DNA from: Spirochaetales bacterium
GTDB lineage: Bacteria; Spirochaetota; Spirochaetia; JAGLYY01
Assembly (NCBI GenBank): GCA_023131935.1
Contig: JAGLYY010000475.1
Location: 1 to 8,221, forward strand
Direction of reading: 5' to 3'
Length of the DNA stretch: 8,221 bases
Below the pieces are notes generated by a model. It did not search any database and had not been told where the DNA came from. It was given only the letters and a program-made list of their open reading frames with translations. Made by a program: the position numbers and the translations under genes. This document shows, in pieces, positions 1 through 6,944 of the stretch (within the stretch, counting starts at the first letter, position 1; each line of letters starts with the position of its first letter).

Positions 1-108
1 CATGCCAAAATACACGGACAGAAGGAATGGGCTTACCTGCTGATTCCTCACGATAAAATCACGGAACAGATGACACTATCCGGCTTTGCCGGGAGGTTTG
101 GAAAGTAA
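1..108 (+). CDS. C-terminal end of a probable type III-like restriction endonuclease / helicase subunit (partial)
   Basis: An open frame enters at base 1 and ends with TAA at 106-108, giving 35 residues. It contains EWAYLLIPHDKITEQMTLSG and ends in AGRFGK. From memory, large DEAD/DEAH helicase-restriction proteins (type III Res subunits and their relatives) often end in a stretch like W-x-YLLIPHD followed by a short polar tail. In those proteins the C-terminal part carries the nuclease domain and acts on foreign DNA together with a modification subunit. No helicase motif or nuclease core can be seen because nearly all of the gene lies before the window, so the call rests on this tail alone. 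No modification gene partner is visible downstream; the methyltransferase at 387 is not of the DNA-modifying Mod type as far as I can tell. Confidence is moderate for the frame and modest for the product. Confidence 0.5.
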   Translation, partial: HAKIHGQKEWAYLLIPHDKITEQMTLSGFAGRFGK

Positions 109-386
109 ATTATCGTTTTGTACATGCCCGCGTTAGTCGAAAAGGTCTTGGACAAATGCTAAAATTGTATCCCTGAGAACCATAAAGCCCTATAATTTAC
201 CCTATCCTTCACCCCCGTGTTCATGATAATATTCATCAAGCATGCAGTTGCTTTTTGCTCTTGCGCCACGAACATGTGGTGGACAATATACATACTGAAT
301 GGTTACCCCATTTGTTAAGTATAAGAATGCAATAAGAGCGAAGACGTTCGGATAAAAATTCCAAAAGCAAAAAAAGGAGAAAGAGG
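109..386. other. intergenic stretch with no recognised gene
   Basis: This stretch separates the restriction-gene tail from the methyltransferase remnant. I see no convincing terminator hairpin with a T-run after 108 and no clear -35/-10 pair for the downstream gene. An open minus-strand frame across about 202-396 has no recognisable domain and no ribosome binding site, so I do not call it. The only signal is AGGAGA at 375-380, the ribosome binding site of the next gene. Confidence 0.5.
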
Positions 387-1211
387 ATGTCCTCATCTAG
401 TTACGCGGAGAAAAATCGAGATGCCTGGAACCAGGTCGCTCCCATTCATCGTCAACAACGAAAAACAGATTTACGGGAGGCCGTTCAGTCGCCCTAATTT
501 TGCGCCATCAGCGACATTGAAAAGGCACTCTTTGATAAGATCGGGCTTTCGGGAAAACACATCGCCCAATTATGTTGCAATAACGGACGAGAATTGATCT
601 CAGTGGTCAAGCTTGGAGCCGCTTCGGGCGTGGGCTTTGACATTGCGGACGAAGTCGTCAAAGAAGCGCAGGAATTAGCCGAACTCGCCAAAGTCAATTG
701 CCAATTTGTCCGCGCCAACATTACTGAGATTCCTGAACATTATTTCAAGCAGTTCGATATTGTGTACATGACTGCCGGAACATTGACCTGGATTGAGAAT
801 CTCCAAAGCTTTTTTTCTATGGCGAATCGACTCACAAATACTGGCGGCTATCTAGTGACCAATGAAATCCACCCATTCCTTGATATGATCGCATTACCGG
901 ATGATGACGAGTATGATCCTCACCATGAGTTGCAGATCGTCTATTCCTGCTTCAAGAATGACCCGTATATTGATGAGAATGGATTAGACTACATTGGAGG
1001 CACAAACTACGAAGCTAAAACGACCTATAGTTTTCCCCATAACTTCTCAGCAATCCTGAGTAGTATAACAACCAATTCCTTTGCCATTCTTGATATTAAA
1101 GAGTATAGCCATGATATTTCGGGAGGGTTCAAGTTTTTGGAAAAATATCAGAAGTTACCGATGTCTTATACCGTGATTGCGAAAAAAATGAGTGGGTTGC
1201 CTGTATGGTGA
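387..1211 (+). pseudogene. class I SAM-dependent methyltransferase, disrupted by an in-frame stop at codon 37
   Basis: The frame starts at ATG 387, six bases after AGGAGA (375-380), and runs to TGA at 1209-1211, 275 codons in all. Codon 37 is TAA (495-497). Both sides of the stop read as one protein: N-terminal RDAWNQVAPIHRQQRKTD before it, and SGKHIAQLCCNNGREL (residues 55-70, SAM-binding motif I) followed by GVGFDIADE (81-89, with Asp85 as the likely ribose-binding acid) after it. The FDIVYMTAGTLTW segment near residues 123-135 fits motif IV, and the TNTGGYLVTNEIHPFLDM segment fits the following strand and loop. Enzymes of this type transfer a methyl group from S-adenosylmethionine; the substrate cannot be read from the sequence. 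The next in-frame start in the downstream part is TTG 594, which would remove motif I, so a shortened product should not bind SAM. The single stop with an otherwise intact frame suggests a recent nonsense change, a sequencing error, or less likely readthrough. Confidence 0.8.
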
Positions 1212-1282
1212 AATATTACTCTACATCATATTTAAGCCAGCCCCACCACCCCTGCATGTTGATCCGCACGGAGGGCGGTTCA

Positions 1283-1311
1283 TTTCATGAAACATTGGCT
1301 GTTGTTATAAT
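1283..1311 (+). promoter_or_regulatory. possible extended -10 promoter
   Basis: TATAAT at 1306-1311 is a perfect -10 box, preceded by TG one base upstream (1303-1304), an extended -10 motif. The hexamer 17 bases further upstream (TTTCAT, 1283-1288) is a poor -35, which extended -10 promoters can tolerate. The predicted start is near 1318, and it would serve the small open frames beginning at 1346 and 1403. It is a motif match only. Confidence 0.35.
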
Positions 1312-1434
1312 AGCTTTCCTGTGATGGATAGAAACAGATTGTAATATGGAAGACGCTGAGTTAAATGAAGGAGTTCAAATAAACATATTTTTAGGAAACT
1401 AAATGACGGAATATAAAAATCATTATCAGGGACA

Positions 1435-1442
1435 TCTTTTTC
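1435..1442. repeat. candidate left copy of 8-bp target-site duplication
   Basis: TCTTTTTC is identical to 2141-2148. Eight bases is the usual target duplication length for IS66-family elements. The adjacent sequence at 1443 does not start with the expected GTAAGCG end, so this copy is uncertain. Confidence 0.35.
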
Positions 1443-1515
1443 AAGAGTGCCTGGGGTGATGAATGTCAATATGTTACACTTAAAATATTTCCGCTACGCT
1501 CCTAAATTCATGTTA

Positions 1516-1761
1516 TTATGGGCAAAGGTTTTCGGAATTTATTTGGGAAAAGTGGATGTGAAACAGACAAAAACCATTGCGATCCCAATACAAACCTTTG
1601 AGGAGTTTTTTATTACGATTGCAGAACAGAAAGAGACATCCTGAAAAGGGGGCCTTTCCCATCTCTGGTTCAATAAGCACCGAAAGGCCATTTATTTGTT
1701 TTCTCATATCTGTTTTCCCGGGCTTGATGAAAATATGCACACTGGCTAAATCAATAATCAT
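1516..1761 (-). pseudogene. tnpB: IS66-family accessory protein TnpB (Orf2), C-terminally truncated
   Basis: The frame opens at ATG 1761, overlapping the tnpA stop by four bases (ATGA), which points to translational coupling. The first 67 residues are typical IS66 Orf2: IKPGKTDMRKQINGLSV near residues 12-28, PFSGCLFLFCNRNKKLLK near 38-55, and LYWDRNGFCLF at 57-67. Family members are about 115 residues long. Here, after residue 67 (base 1561), the frame continues with 14 unrelated residues to a TAA, so the C-terminal part is lost. TnpB is needed for transposition of IS66 elements but its exact biochemical role is not settled. The truncation and the absence of tnpC make this a remnant. Confidence 0.88.
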
Positions 1762-2066
1762 CTTGTGGCCTCAAGGGTTGTCAATAAGCGCAGGAGGGCA
1801 TCACTGTCGAAGGCAAAGGGGATTTCAACGCGGTATATATTGTTCACCTCCAGTTTGAAAACACTTTGAGTTCTGTGAACGTGCCTTGGAATACGGATAA
1901 ACCCGGAAGAATCTTTCCTCTCTTTCTTCCCTTTATTTCTCCAGTAATCGAATGTAGTGAGTTTGAGGTTCCTTTGCCGGCAGAATTCTTTTCTGCTCAA
2001 TTCACAGTCTTCCCATTCCTTGATAATTGTCTGCCATTCTTCTTTCGTAAATCTTCGTTCCATCAT
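1758..2066 (-). CDS. tnpA: IS66-family accessory protein TnpA (Orf1), helix-turn-helix type
   Basis: This 102-residue product (MMERRFTKEEWQTIIKEW at its start) has the layout of IS66 Orf1. An N-terminal helix-turn-helix spans roughly residues 6-45, including CELSRKEFCRQRNLKLTTF and the DYWRNK segment, and a short C-terminal strand-rich part ends in LLRLLTTLEATR. I start it at the tandem ATG ATG (2066/2063) because AGGAG (2071-2075 on the complementary strand) lies four or seven bases upstream. A longer frame from TTG 2105 is open but has no better signal. Its stop overlaps the tnpB start. IS66 Orf1 is an accessory DNA-binding factor rather than the DDE transposase. It looks intact, but the rest of the element is not. 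Confidence 0.82.
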   Translation of the reverse strand: MMERRFTKEEWQTIIKEWEDCELSRKEFCRQRNLKLTTFDYWRNKGKKERKDSSGFIRIPRHVHRTQSVFKLEVNNIYRVEIPFAFDSDALLRLLTTLEATR

Positions 2067-2070
2067 AGTT

Positions 2071-2075
2071 CTCCT
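2071..2075 (-). promoter_or_regulatory. ribosome binding site of tnpA
   Basis: AGGAG on the minus strand lies four bases before the first of two tandem ATG codons. It decides against the longer frame starting at TTG 2105. Confidence 0.6.
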
Positions 2076-2117
2076 GTAAATTAAGGAGATTATGGAATTC
2101 TTCAAGCCGTTTTATAA

Positions 2118-2140
2118 GGTGGGGGTAAATTGACGCTTAC
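2118..2140 (-). repeat. IS66 terminal inverted repeat (tnpA-proximal end)
   Basis: Read from 2140 leftward on the minus strand the sequence begins GTAAGCGTCAATTTACC and continues with a C-run. IS66-family ends characteristically start with GTAAGCG. It lies about 50 bases before the tnpA ribosome binding site, as expected, and marks the outer edge of the element. No partner repeat was found on the left. Confidence 0.75.
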
Positions 2141-2148
2141 TCTTTTTC
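2141..2148. repeat. target-site duplication, right copy
   Basis: TCTTTTTC directly abuts the outer end of the IS66 terminal repeat and is identical to 1435-1442. Its position is exactly where a target duplication should be; the doubt concerns the left copy. Confidence 0.4.
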
Positions 2149-2252
2149 TGCATAAATGCTTGTCCAATAACATTTTAACAGAAAAATTGGTCTCTTTGTT
2201 AATTATTTATGAGAAATGCGGGCTAAAGCCATCTGGTAAATCTGTATTATGA

Positions 2253-2319
2253 CCCGACCACATAAATGCAACTCCTTCCGGACAATCAATGAATCAACCA
2301 GACCATTTATGTGATCGGG
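2253..2319 (-). terminator. 16-bp inverted repeat across the carB stop codon, probable transcript-end stem
   Basis: Arms 2253-2268 and 2304-2319 are 16-bp inverted copies separated by a 35-base loop. One position differs (2258/2314). In RNA from the minus (carB) strand this pair is U-G and the stem closes over all 16 positions; in plus-strand RNA it is a C-A mismatch. The 2304-2319 arm contains the carB stop codon (2307-2309). No T-run follows the stem on the minus strand, so it is not a standard intrinsic terminator. It may stabilise the carAB mRNA 3' end or assist Rho-dependent termination. Confidence 0.45.
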
Positions 2320-5300
2320 CTAACATAGTTTTCTGTGAGGACCCTGACGGTAACTTTTTTTTTCTTAAGATACTCAATTCCCTTTACCGCAGCCCAGGCA
2401 GCTGTCGTAGTGGTGGTGTAGGGAATATTTCTCTTAATAGCTTCCACCCTGATTGTGTGATCTCCTTTCTGGGAGAATTCTCCGAGGGGTGTATTTATCA
2501 GAAGATCGATTCTGCCAGATCGCATATGGTCAATGACATTGGGGTTTCCCTCATAGGTTTTTAGTATTATTTCGGGAAAAATCCCATTGTCAAAGAGATA
2601 CTGAGCGGTGCCACGAGTAGCTGCAATAGAAAAGTCCAGGTTGTTTAGTTTTCGCGCTATTGGCAGGATGGTTTCCCTGTCCTTCTTATGTACAGAGATA
2701 AATACTCTCCCCTTTTCCGGAAGCCCGTTTCCTACGGAAAGCTGTGCTTTAGCAAATGCTTCTCCAAAACTATCTCCTATCCCAATTACCTCACCGGTAG
2801 ATTTCATCTCCGGACCAAGGACCGGATCAATATTATTAAATCTGTCAAAAGGAAATACCGCTTCTTTAATTGCCCATCCCGTTTTACAGCTACCCATACC
2901 AACACCATTTTTCGTTAGCCCCTGCTTTTCAAGGTTTTCACCAAGCCAGACCTTGATTACGGCATCCACAAGATTTATACCAGTAGCTTTCGATAGAAAT
3001 GGAACCGTTCTGGATGCCCTGGGATTTACTTCCAGTACATATAGAATCCCATCTTTAACAGCAAACTGAATATTAAGAAATCCCTTTATCTGTAATTCCC
3101 TTGCTATTTCCACTGCCGCATCTTTCATTTTAGTAAGTATTTGTGGTGTTGATTTAAAAGGCGGAAAAACACAGGCTGAATCACCGGAGTGAATCCCTGC
3201 AGCTTCTATATGCTGCATGATTCCTGCGATATATACATTTTCAGAATCGGAAACGGCATCAAGATCGTATTCAAAGGCATCTTCAAGAAATTGATCTACC
3301 AAAACGGGGCTTTCTTTAGAAAGGGTGATTCCTCTTTCAAGATATTTCATAAGTTCTTCTTCATTATATGTAATAAACATATTGCTTCCTCCAAGAACGA
3401 AAGAAGGCCGAAGTAAAACAGGAAACCCGACTTCCCCGGCTTTTATTATTGCCTCTTCCCTGCTTCCTGCCATTCTGTTAAGCGGCTGTTTTAGTCCGAG
3501 GGTCTTTATCATCCGGGAAAACTCATGCCTGTCTTCAGCTTTATTAATATTCTCTATTGAGGTACCAATAATATTTGCACCCCATTTCTTCAGCTCTTCC
3601 GCAAGATTTAGAGATGTTTGTCCTCCAAGCTGCACAACGATATTTTTTGTCTCCTCTTTCTTCATTATCTCTTTTAAACTTTCCACAGTGAGAGGTTCCA
3701 GATAGAGTCTATCGGAGACATTAAAATCGGTAGACACCGTTTCGGGATTTGAGTTAACCATTATGGTTTTCACACCTTCCTGCCGGTAACTGAGGGAAGC
3801 AAGAGTGCAACAGGTATCAAACTCCAGCCCCTGCCCGATTCTATTTGGCCCGCTGGCCGCAATAATAATAGAATTCTCTCCTGTACTGCCGCCTTCGTCG
3901 ATTTCACCATAGGTGGAATAAAAATAGGGAGTCTGAGCAGCAAACTCACCGGCACAGGTATCCACAAAATGATAGGAAGGGATTATATTATTCTGAAGCC
4001 TTATCTCTTCTATCGTTTTTGCATCTGTTCCTGAAATATTTGCAAGATAAATATCGGATAAACCGAAGCGTTTTGCTTTCAGCAGCAGCTCTTTTCCTTT
4101 AAGATAATTCCAGGCATCATTCTCATCCTGTATTCCCATAAGCTCCTTTTCAAGTTTTACCTGTTCAAGAAAATTATATAGAAACCAGTAATCGTATCTT
4201 GTTTTTTGATAGAGTTTTTCAATTGCTTTTTCACCCTCTTTTTTTAAAATGGTATAAATCGCAAAAATCCGTAAAGGATGTCTGGTGGTTAGTATTTTAT
4301 CAAGTTGATCGTTATCAACACTGAGTTCCTGAAGCCCTTCAAATCCCATTTCACAGGAACGGATTGCCTTGTTAAGAGCCTCATTAAATGTACGGCCGAT
4401 TGCAAGGGATTCTCCGACAGACTTCATCTGTGTGTTAAGTTCGGTGTGACCGGTGGGGAACTTTTCAACTTCAAATCTTGGTACTTTTACAGCACAGTAA
4501 TCGAGGGCCGGCTCAAAGCTAGAAACTGTTTTTCCGGTAATATCATTCGTTATTTCATCCAGAGTGTATCCGACAGAGAGACGGGCTGAACAGAGGGCTA
4601 TAGGAAAACCTGTAGCTTTACTTGCCAGAGCAGATGAGCGGGAAACTCGCGGATTCATCTCTATAATCACCATTTTGCCGGTCTCAGGATGCACGGCAAA
4701 CTGGATATTTGATCCTCCACACTCAATACCAACCGCCCGCAAGACTTTTAGAGATGCGTTTCTCATCTTCTGATACTCCCGGTCTGAAAGGGTCTGAATC
4801 GGAGCTACAGTAATACTGTCTCCGGTATGAACACCCATGGGATCTACATTTTCAATTGAGCAGATAACGACGGCGTTGTCAGCATGGTCCCGCATTACCT
4901 CCATTTCAAACTCTTTCCATCCGATGAGCGATTCCTCTATGAGGACTTCGTTAACCGGACTTTCAAAAAGCGCTTTCTCAACAAGTGTCTCAACTTCATC
5001 CGGATTTTGGACAATGCTGCCGCCTTTACCCCCAAGGGTAAAACTTGGCCGGATAATAACGGGGAGTCCGGTTTTTTTGATAAATCCTTTAGCTTCTGAA
5101 ACTGTTTTAACCAATTTCGATTCCGGACTATGTTCTCCAATCTGTTTTACAATTTCCTTAAAACACCCCCTATCCTCAGCAACACTTATCGATTCAATTG
5201 ATGCTCCAATAATCTCAACACCATGTTTCTGAAGTATTCCCTCATCGTATAGATTCATAGTGAGGTTTAGACCTGTCTGCCCACCCATGGTGGGCAGGAT

Positions 5301-5555
5301 GGCATCCGGTTTTTCTATTCTGATAATCTCCTCCAGATAGTTTACCTCCAGAGGTTCTGTATATATTTTATCAGCTATTCCAGGTGTAGTCATAACTGTT
5401 GCCGGGTTTGGATTTACCAGTATTACTGTGTATCCTTCTCCTTTCAACGCTTTTACTGCCTGAGTGCCGGAATAGTCAAACTCACATGCCTGACCTATAA
5501 CAATCGGACCTGACCCTAAAATGAGTATTTTTTTTATATCTTCCCTTTTGGGCAT
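2307..5555 (-). CDS. carB: carbamoyl-phosphate synthase large subunit
   Basis: CarB (1082 residues; family about 1070) makes carbamoyl phosphate from bicarbonate, two ATP and ammonia channelled from CarA, feeding pyrimidine and arginine synthesis in the cytoplasm. The two homologous ATP-grasp halves are complete. The first (about 1-400) has GSGPIVIGQACEFDYSG (14-30), RPSFTLGGKGGS (169-180) and the Mg/ATP ligands EMNPRVSR (299-306, with Glu299 and Asn301). The second (about 555-935) has ASGPNRIGQGLEFD (567-580), RPSFVLGGSN (716-725) and LEVNPRASR (841-849). The oligomerisation domain lies between them, and a C-terminal MGS-like allosteric domain (about 945-1082) carries AATRGTAQ and LLINTPLG, where nucleotide effectors bind in relatives. 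ATG 5555 is chosen because it shares one base with the carA TAA and follows AAGGAGG (5563-5569) by seven bases. No frameshift or missing catalytic residue was seen. Confidence 0.98.
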   Translation of the reverse strand: MPKREDIKKILILGSGPIVIGQACEFDYSGTQAVKALKGEGYTVILVNPNPATVMTTPGIADKIYTEPLEVNYLEEIIRIEKPDAILPTMGGQTGLNLTMNLYDEGILQKHGVEIIGASIESISVAEDRGCFKEIVKQIGEHSPESKLVKTVSEAKGFIKKTGLPVIIRPSFTLGGKGGSIVQNPDEVETLVEKALFESPVNEVLIEESLIGWKEFEMEVMRDHADNAVVICSIENVDPMGVHTGDSITVAPIQTLSDREYQKMRNASLKVLRAVGIECGGSNIQFAVHPETGKMVIIEMNPRVSRSSALASKATGFPIALCSARLSVGYTLDEITNDITGKTVSSFEPALDYCAVKVPRFEVEKFPTGHTELNTQMKSVGESLAIGRTFNEALNKAIRSCEMGFEGLQELSVDNDQLDKILTTRHPLRIFAIYTILKKEGEKAIEKLYQKTRYDYWFLYNFLEQVKLEKELMGIQDENDAWNYLKGKELLLKAKRFGLSDIYLANISGTDAKTIEEIRLQNNIIPSYHFVDTCAGEFAAQTPYFYSTYGEIDEGGSTGENSIIIAASGPNRIGQGLEFDTCCTLASLSYRQEGVKTIMVNSNPETVSTDFNVSDRLYLEPLTVESLKEIMKKEETKNIVVQLGGQTSLNLAEELKKWGANIIGTSIENINKAEDRHEFSRMIKTLGLKQPLNRMAGSREEAIIKAGEVGFPVLLRPSFVLGGSNMFITYNEEELMKYLERGITLSKESPVLVDQFLEDAFEYDLDAVSDSENVYIAGIMQHIEAAGIHSGDSACVFPPFKSTPQILTKMKDAAVEIARELQIKGFLNIQFAVKDGILYVLEVNPRASRTVPFLSKATGINLVDAVIKVWLGENLEKQGLTKNGVGMGSCKTGWAIKEAVFPFDRFNNIDPVLGPEMKSTGEVIGIGDSFGEAFAKAQLSVGNGLPEKGRVFISVHKKDRETILPIARKLNNLDFSIAATRGTAQYLFDNGIFPEIILKTYEGNPNVIDHMRSGRIDLLINTPLGEFSQKGDHTIRVEAIKRNIPYTTTTTAAWAAVKGIEYLKKKKVTVRVLTENYVSPIT

Positions 5556-6730
5556 TATATTTCCTCCTTATGAGATGCAGCTCTTGAAAACTTGATAAAT
5601 TCATCAAAGATCCAGAGAGAATCATGTGGTCCGGGTGCGGCTTCAGGATGGAACTGAGTAGTGAGGACAGGAAGATTATTATGCCTAATTCCTTCAATTG
5701 AGCTATCATTTGAATTCTTCAGCCATACTTCCATCCCTTCCGAAAGGGAGCGCTCCTTAACTGTAAACCCATGATTCTGGGAAGTGATAAATACCCTGCC
5801 GGTTTTTTCATCATAAACAGGATGGTTAATTCCATGGTGACCAAACTTCATTTTACTGGTTTCTGCTCCAAGAGCAAGACATATAAGCTGATGACCAAGA
5901 CATATTCCTGTCAGCGGTATTTTCCCCAGTATGTTTTTGATTTGTGAAATTATATCTGTAAGTGCAGCCGGATCTCCCGGTCCGTTTGAAATCAAAACAC
6001 CATCACTTTCCATCATTAAAATTTCTTCTGATGTTGTTGCAGAAGGAACAACTGTTACCCTGCATCCTCTGGAAACCAGGTTACGGATAATGCTGGTTTT
6101 AATACCGCAGTCAAGAACAGTAAAATGGGGACTGCCTGTTTTATTTATTTCCTGCCTTTCCATTGTTCCTGTTTTGCTTACCAGATTTCTCCCTTCCATG
6201 GAAGGGAAATTATTTATAAAAGAGACAACTTTAAGTTTTTCATCTTCTGATAAACCCTCTTCCTCTTTTTCAGATCGGATGATAACACCGTTGGAGCTCC
6301 CTTCATCCCTCAGTTTAAGGGTGAGCGCTCTTGTATCAATTTCAGATATTCCGGGAATATTATTTTTATTAAGAAAATTATCCAGAGACAATCTACCCTT
6401 TGGTACTGCCCCGCAGTATAAAGAGCGAACAATCAGTCCCTCAAGACCGGCAACCCTTTCACTGTTTTCATTTCCTACTCCTGATTCTGACCATTTTTTT
6501 TCAACTCCATAGTTTCCTATATGAGGATAGGTCATGACGACTAACTGCCCGAGGTATGATGGGTCGGTAACAATTTCCGGGTAACCGCTCATTCCGGTAT
6601 TAAAAACGACCTCCCCGGAAGCCCTGCCTCCGTCTCTAAGAAGTTCATCTACAGTCGGTGCCGGCGCTCCAAAACCTCTGCCTTTGAAAATTGTTTCATT
6701 ATCAAGAATTAAAAAGCAAGTAGTGTTCAT
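5555..6730 (-). CDS. carA: carbamoyl-phosphate synthase small subunit (glutamine amidotransferase)
   Basis: CarA (391 residues) hydrolyses glutamine and passes the ammonia to CarB. The N-terminal CarA-specific domain (1-200) contains GEVVFNTGMSGYPEIVTDPSY (starting at residue 39) and YPHIGNYGV (68-76). The C-terminal class I amidotransferase domain (about 202-385) has the oxyanion segment SNGPGDP (248-254), the nucleophile in GICLGHQ (Cys277), and HPE (His361, Glu363) completing the triad. The start is ATG 6730, eight bases after GAGGGAG. An upstream in-frame ATG at 6829 would add 33 unrelated residues and lies before the promoter. Compared with my memory of E. coli CarA, about 13 extra residues (PAPTVDELLRDGGRA) sit between the GRxFGA turn and GEVVFNT. 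The stop overlaps the carB start by one base, so the two are co-translated from one mRNA. Confidence 0.97.
   Translation of the reverse strand: MNTTCFLILDNETIFKGRGFGAPAPTVDELLRDGGRASGEVVFNTGMSGYPEIVTDPSYLGQLVVMTYPHIGNYGVEKKWSESGVGNENSERVAGLEGLIVRSLYCGAVPKGRLSLDNFLNKNNIPGISEIDTRALTLKLRDEGSSNGVIIRSEKEEEGLSEDEKLKVVSFINNFPSMEGRNLVSKTGTMERQEINKTGSPHFTVLDCGIKTSIIRNLVSRGCRVTVVPSATTSEEILMMESDGVLISNGPGDPAALTDIISQIKNILGKIPLTGICLGHQLICLALGAETSKMKFGHHGINHPVYDEKTGRVFITSQNHGFTVKERSLSEGMEVWLKNSNDSSIEGIRHNNLPVLTTQFHPEAAPGPHDSLWIFDEFIKFSRAASHKEEI
5563..5569 (-). promoter_or_regulatory. ribosome binding site of carB
   Basis: AAGGAGG on the minus strand lies within the last codons of carA, seven bases before the carB ATG. 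It is a near-perfect match to the anti-SD sequence and fixes the start. Confidence 0.85.
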
Positions 6731-6738
6731 ATCTATAT

Positions 6739-6745
6739 CTCCCTC
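6739..6745 (-). promoter_or_regulatory. ribosome binding site deciding the carA start
   Basis: GAGGGAG on the minus strand, eight bases before ATG 6730, selects this start over the upstream in-frame ATG at 6829. Confidence 0.75.
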
Positions 6746-6763
6746 AAAGATAAGATTTTCGTA

Positions 6764-6792
6764 ACTATGATTATAAATTTGAGTACTGTCAA
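6764..6792 (-). promoter_or_regulatory. carAB promoter
   Basis: On the minus strand a perfect -35 box TTGACA (6792-6787) is followed after exactly 17 bases by CATAGT (6769-6764, four of six consensus bases). Transcription should start near 6757, giving a leader of only about 27 bases before carA. Such a leader leaves no room for a PyrR- or UTP-type attenuator, so control, if any, would act at this promoter or through translation. A TATAAT also occurs 11 bases after the -35, too close to be the -10. Confidence 0.65.
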
Positions 6793-6944
6793 TAAAAGCA
6801 GTTATGCAAAAAATAGATAGGGTTATCACTTGATTTAATACTCCTCTCTATAGATAAAGAGGGGGCAAAGTCGTAATCACGGGAGATTATTTGCCGATGT
6901 TACTCGACTGATTCTCTCCATGGATCGGGCATAACCCACACCCA

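Larger units (their letters stand above)
1212..1560. other. gap between the methyltransferase remnant and the IS66 remnant
   Basis: No convincing complete gene lies here. It holds a possible extended -10 promoter (TGTTATAAT, 1303-1311) and an 18-codon open frame from ATG 1346 whose TAA (1400-1402) directly abuts ATG 1403, the possible start of an interrupted small gene. It also holds 118 bases (1443-1560) that match neither that gene nor recognisable IS66 coding sequence. An open plus-strand frame from 1447 to 1644 runs antisense into tnpB and has no recognisable domain. Confidence 0.45.
1561..2140 (-). mobile_element. truncated IS66-family insertion sequence
   Basis: IS66 elements carry tnpA, tnpB and the transposase gene tnpC between GTAA-starting inverted repeats. 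Here, reading leftward from the outer end at 2140, there are the terminal repeat, tnpA, and the first part of tnpB overlapping tnpA by ATGA. TnpB similarity stops near 1561 and there is no tnpC, so the element cannot move by itself. The right boundary is firm. The left boundary is the point where TnpB similarity ends; if the TCTTTTTC copy at 1435-1442 is a true target duplication, the element would extend to 1443 and include 118 bases of unrecognised sequence. Confidence 0.8.
1403..2252 (+). pseudogene. possible 47-codon small gene interrupted by the IS66 insertion
   Basis: The left piece starts at ATG 1403, with AGGA at 1392-1395 as a plausible ribosome binding site, and reads MTEYKNHYQGHLF up to 1442. 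TCTTTTTC at 1435-1442 is repeated exactly at 2141-2148, next to the IS66 terminal repeat. If 1443-2148 is removed as insertion plus duplicated target, the frame continues from 2149 as LHKCLSNNILTEKLVS, then LLIIYEKCGLKPSGKSVL, ending at TGA 2250-2252. The joined product would be 47 residues. I recognise no family. The frame continuity and the exact 8-base repeat support each other, but the repeat is T-rich and the left end lacks an inverted repeat, so chance remains a real alternative. Confidence 0.3.

Noticed and set aside
202..396. 64-codon minus-strand open frame upstream of the methyltransferase remnant
   Set aside because: No ribosome binding site, no recognisable domain, and it overlaps the promoter/ribosome-binding region of the plus-strand gene.
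1447..1644. 65-codon plus-strand open frame
   Set aside because: Its second half is exactly antisense to the conserved part of IS66 tnpB, and its first half has no recognisable feature.
2289..5232. Several plus-strand open frames inside carB
   Set aside because: They are antisense shadows of a complete, strongly conserved carB and lack their own signals.
6731..6829. Longer carA start at ATG 6829
   Set aside because: The 33 added residues do not resemble CarA, the segment contains the -35/-10 promoter, and a good ribosome binding site precedes ATG 6730.
6841..6864. Hairpin CTCCTCT/AGAGGGG between carA and the hicA remnant, considered as a terminator
   Set aside because: Seven pairs including one wobble, a 10-base loop, no T-run on either strand, and no gene clearly ending there.
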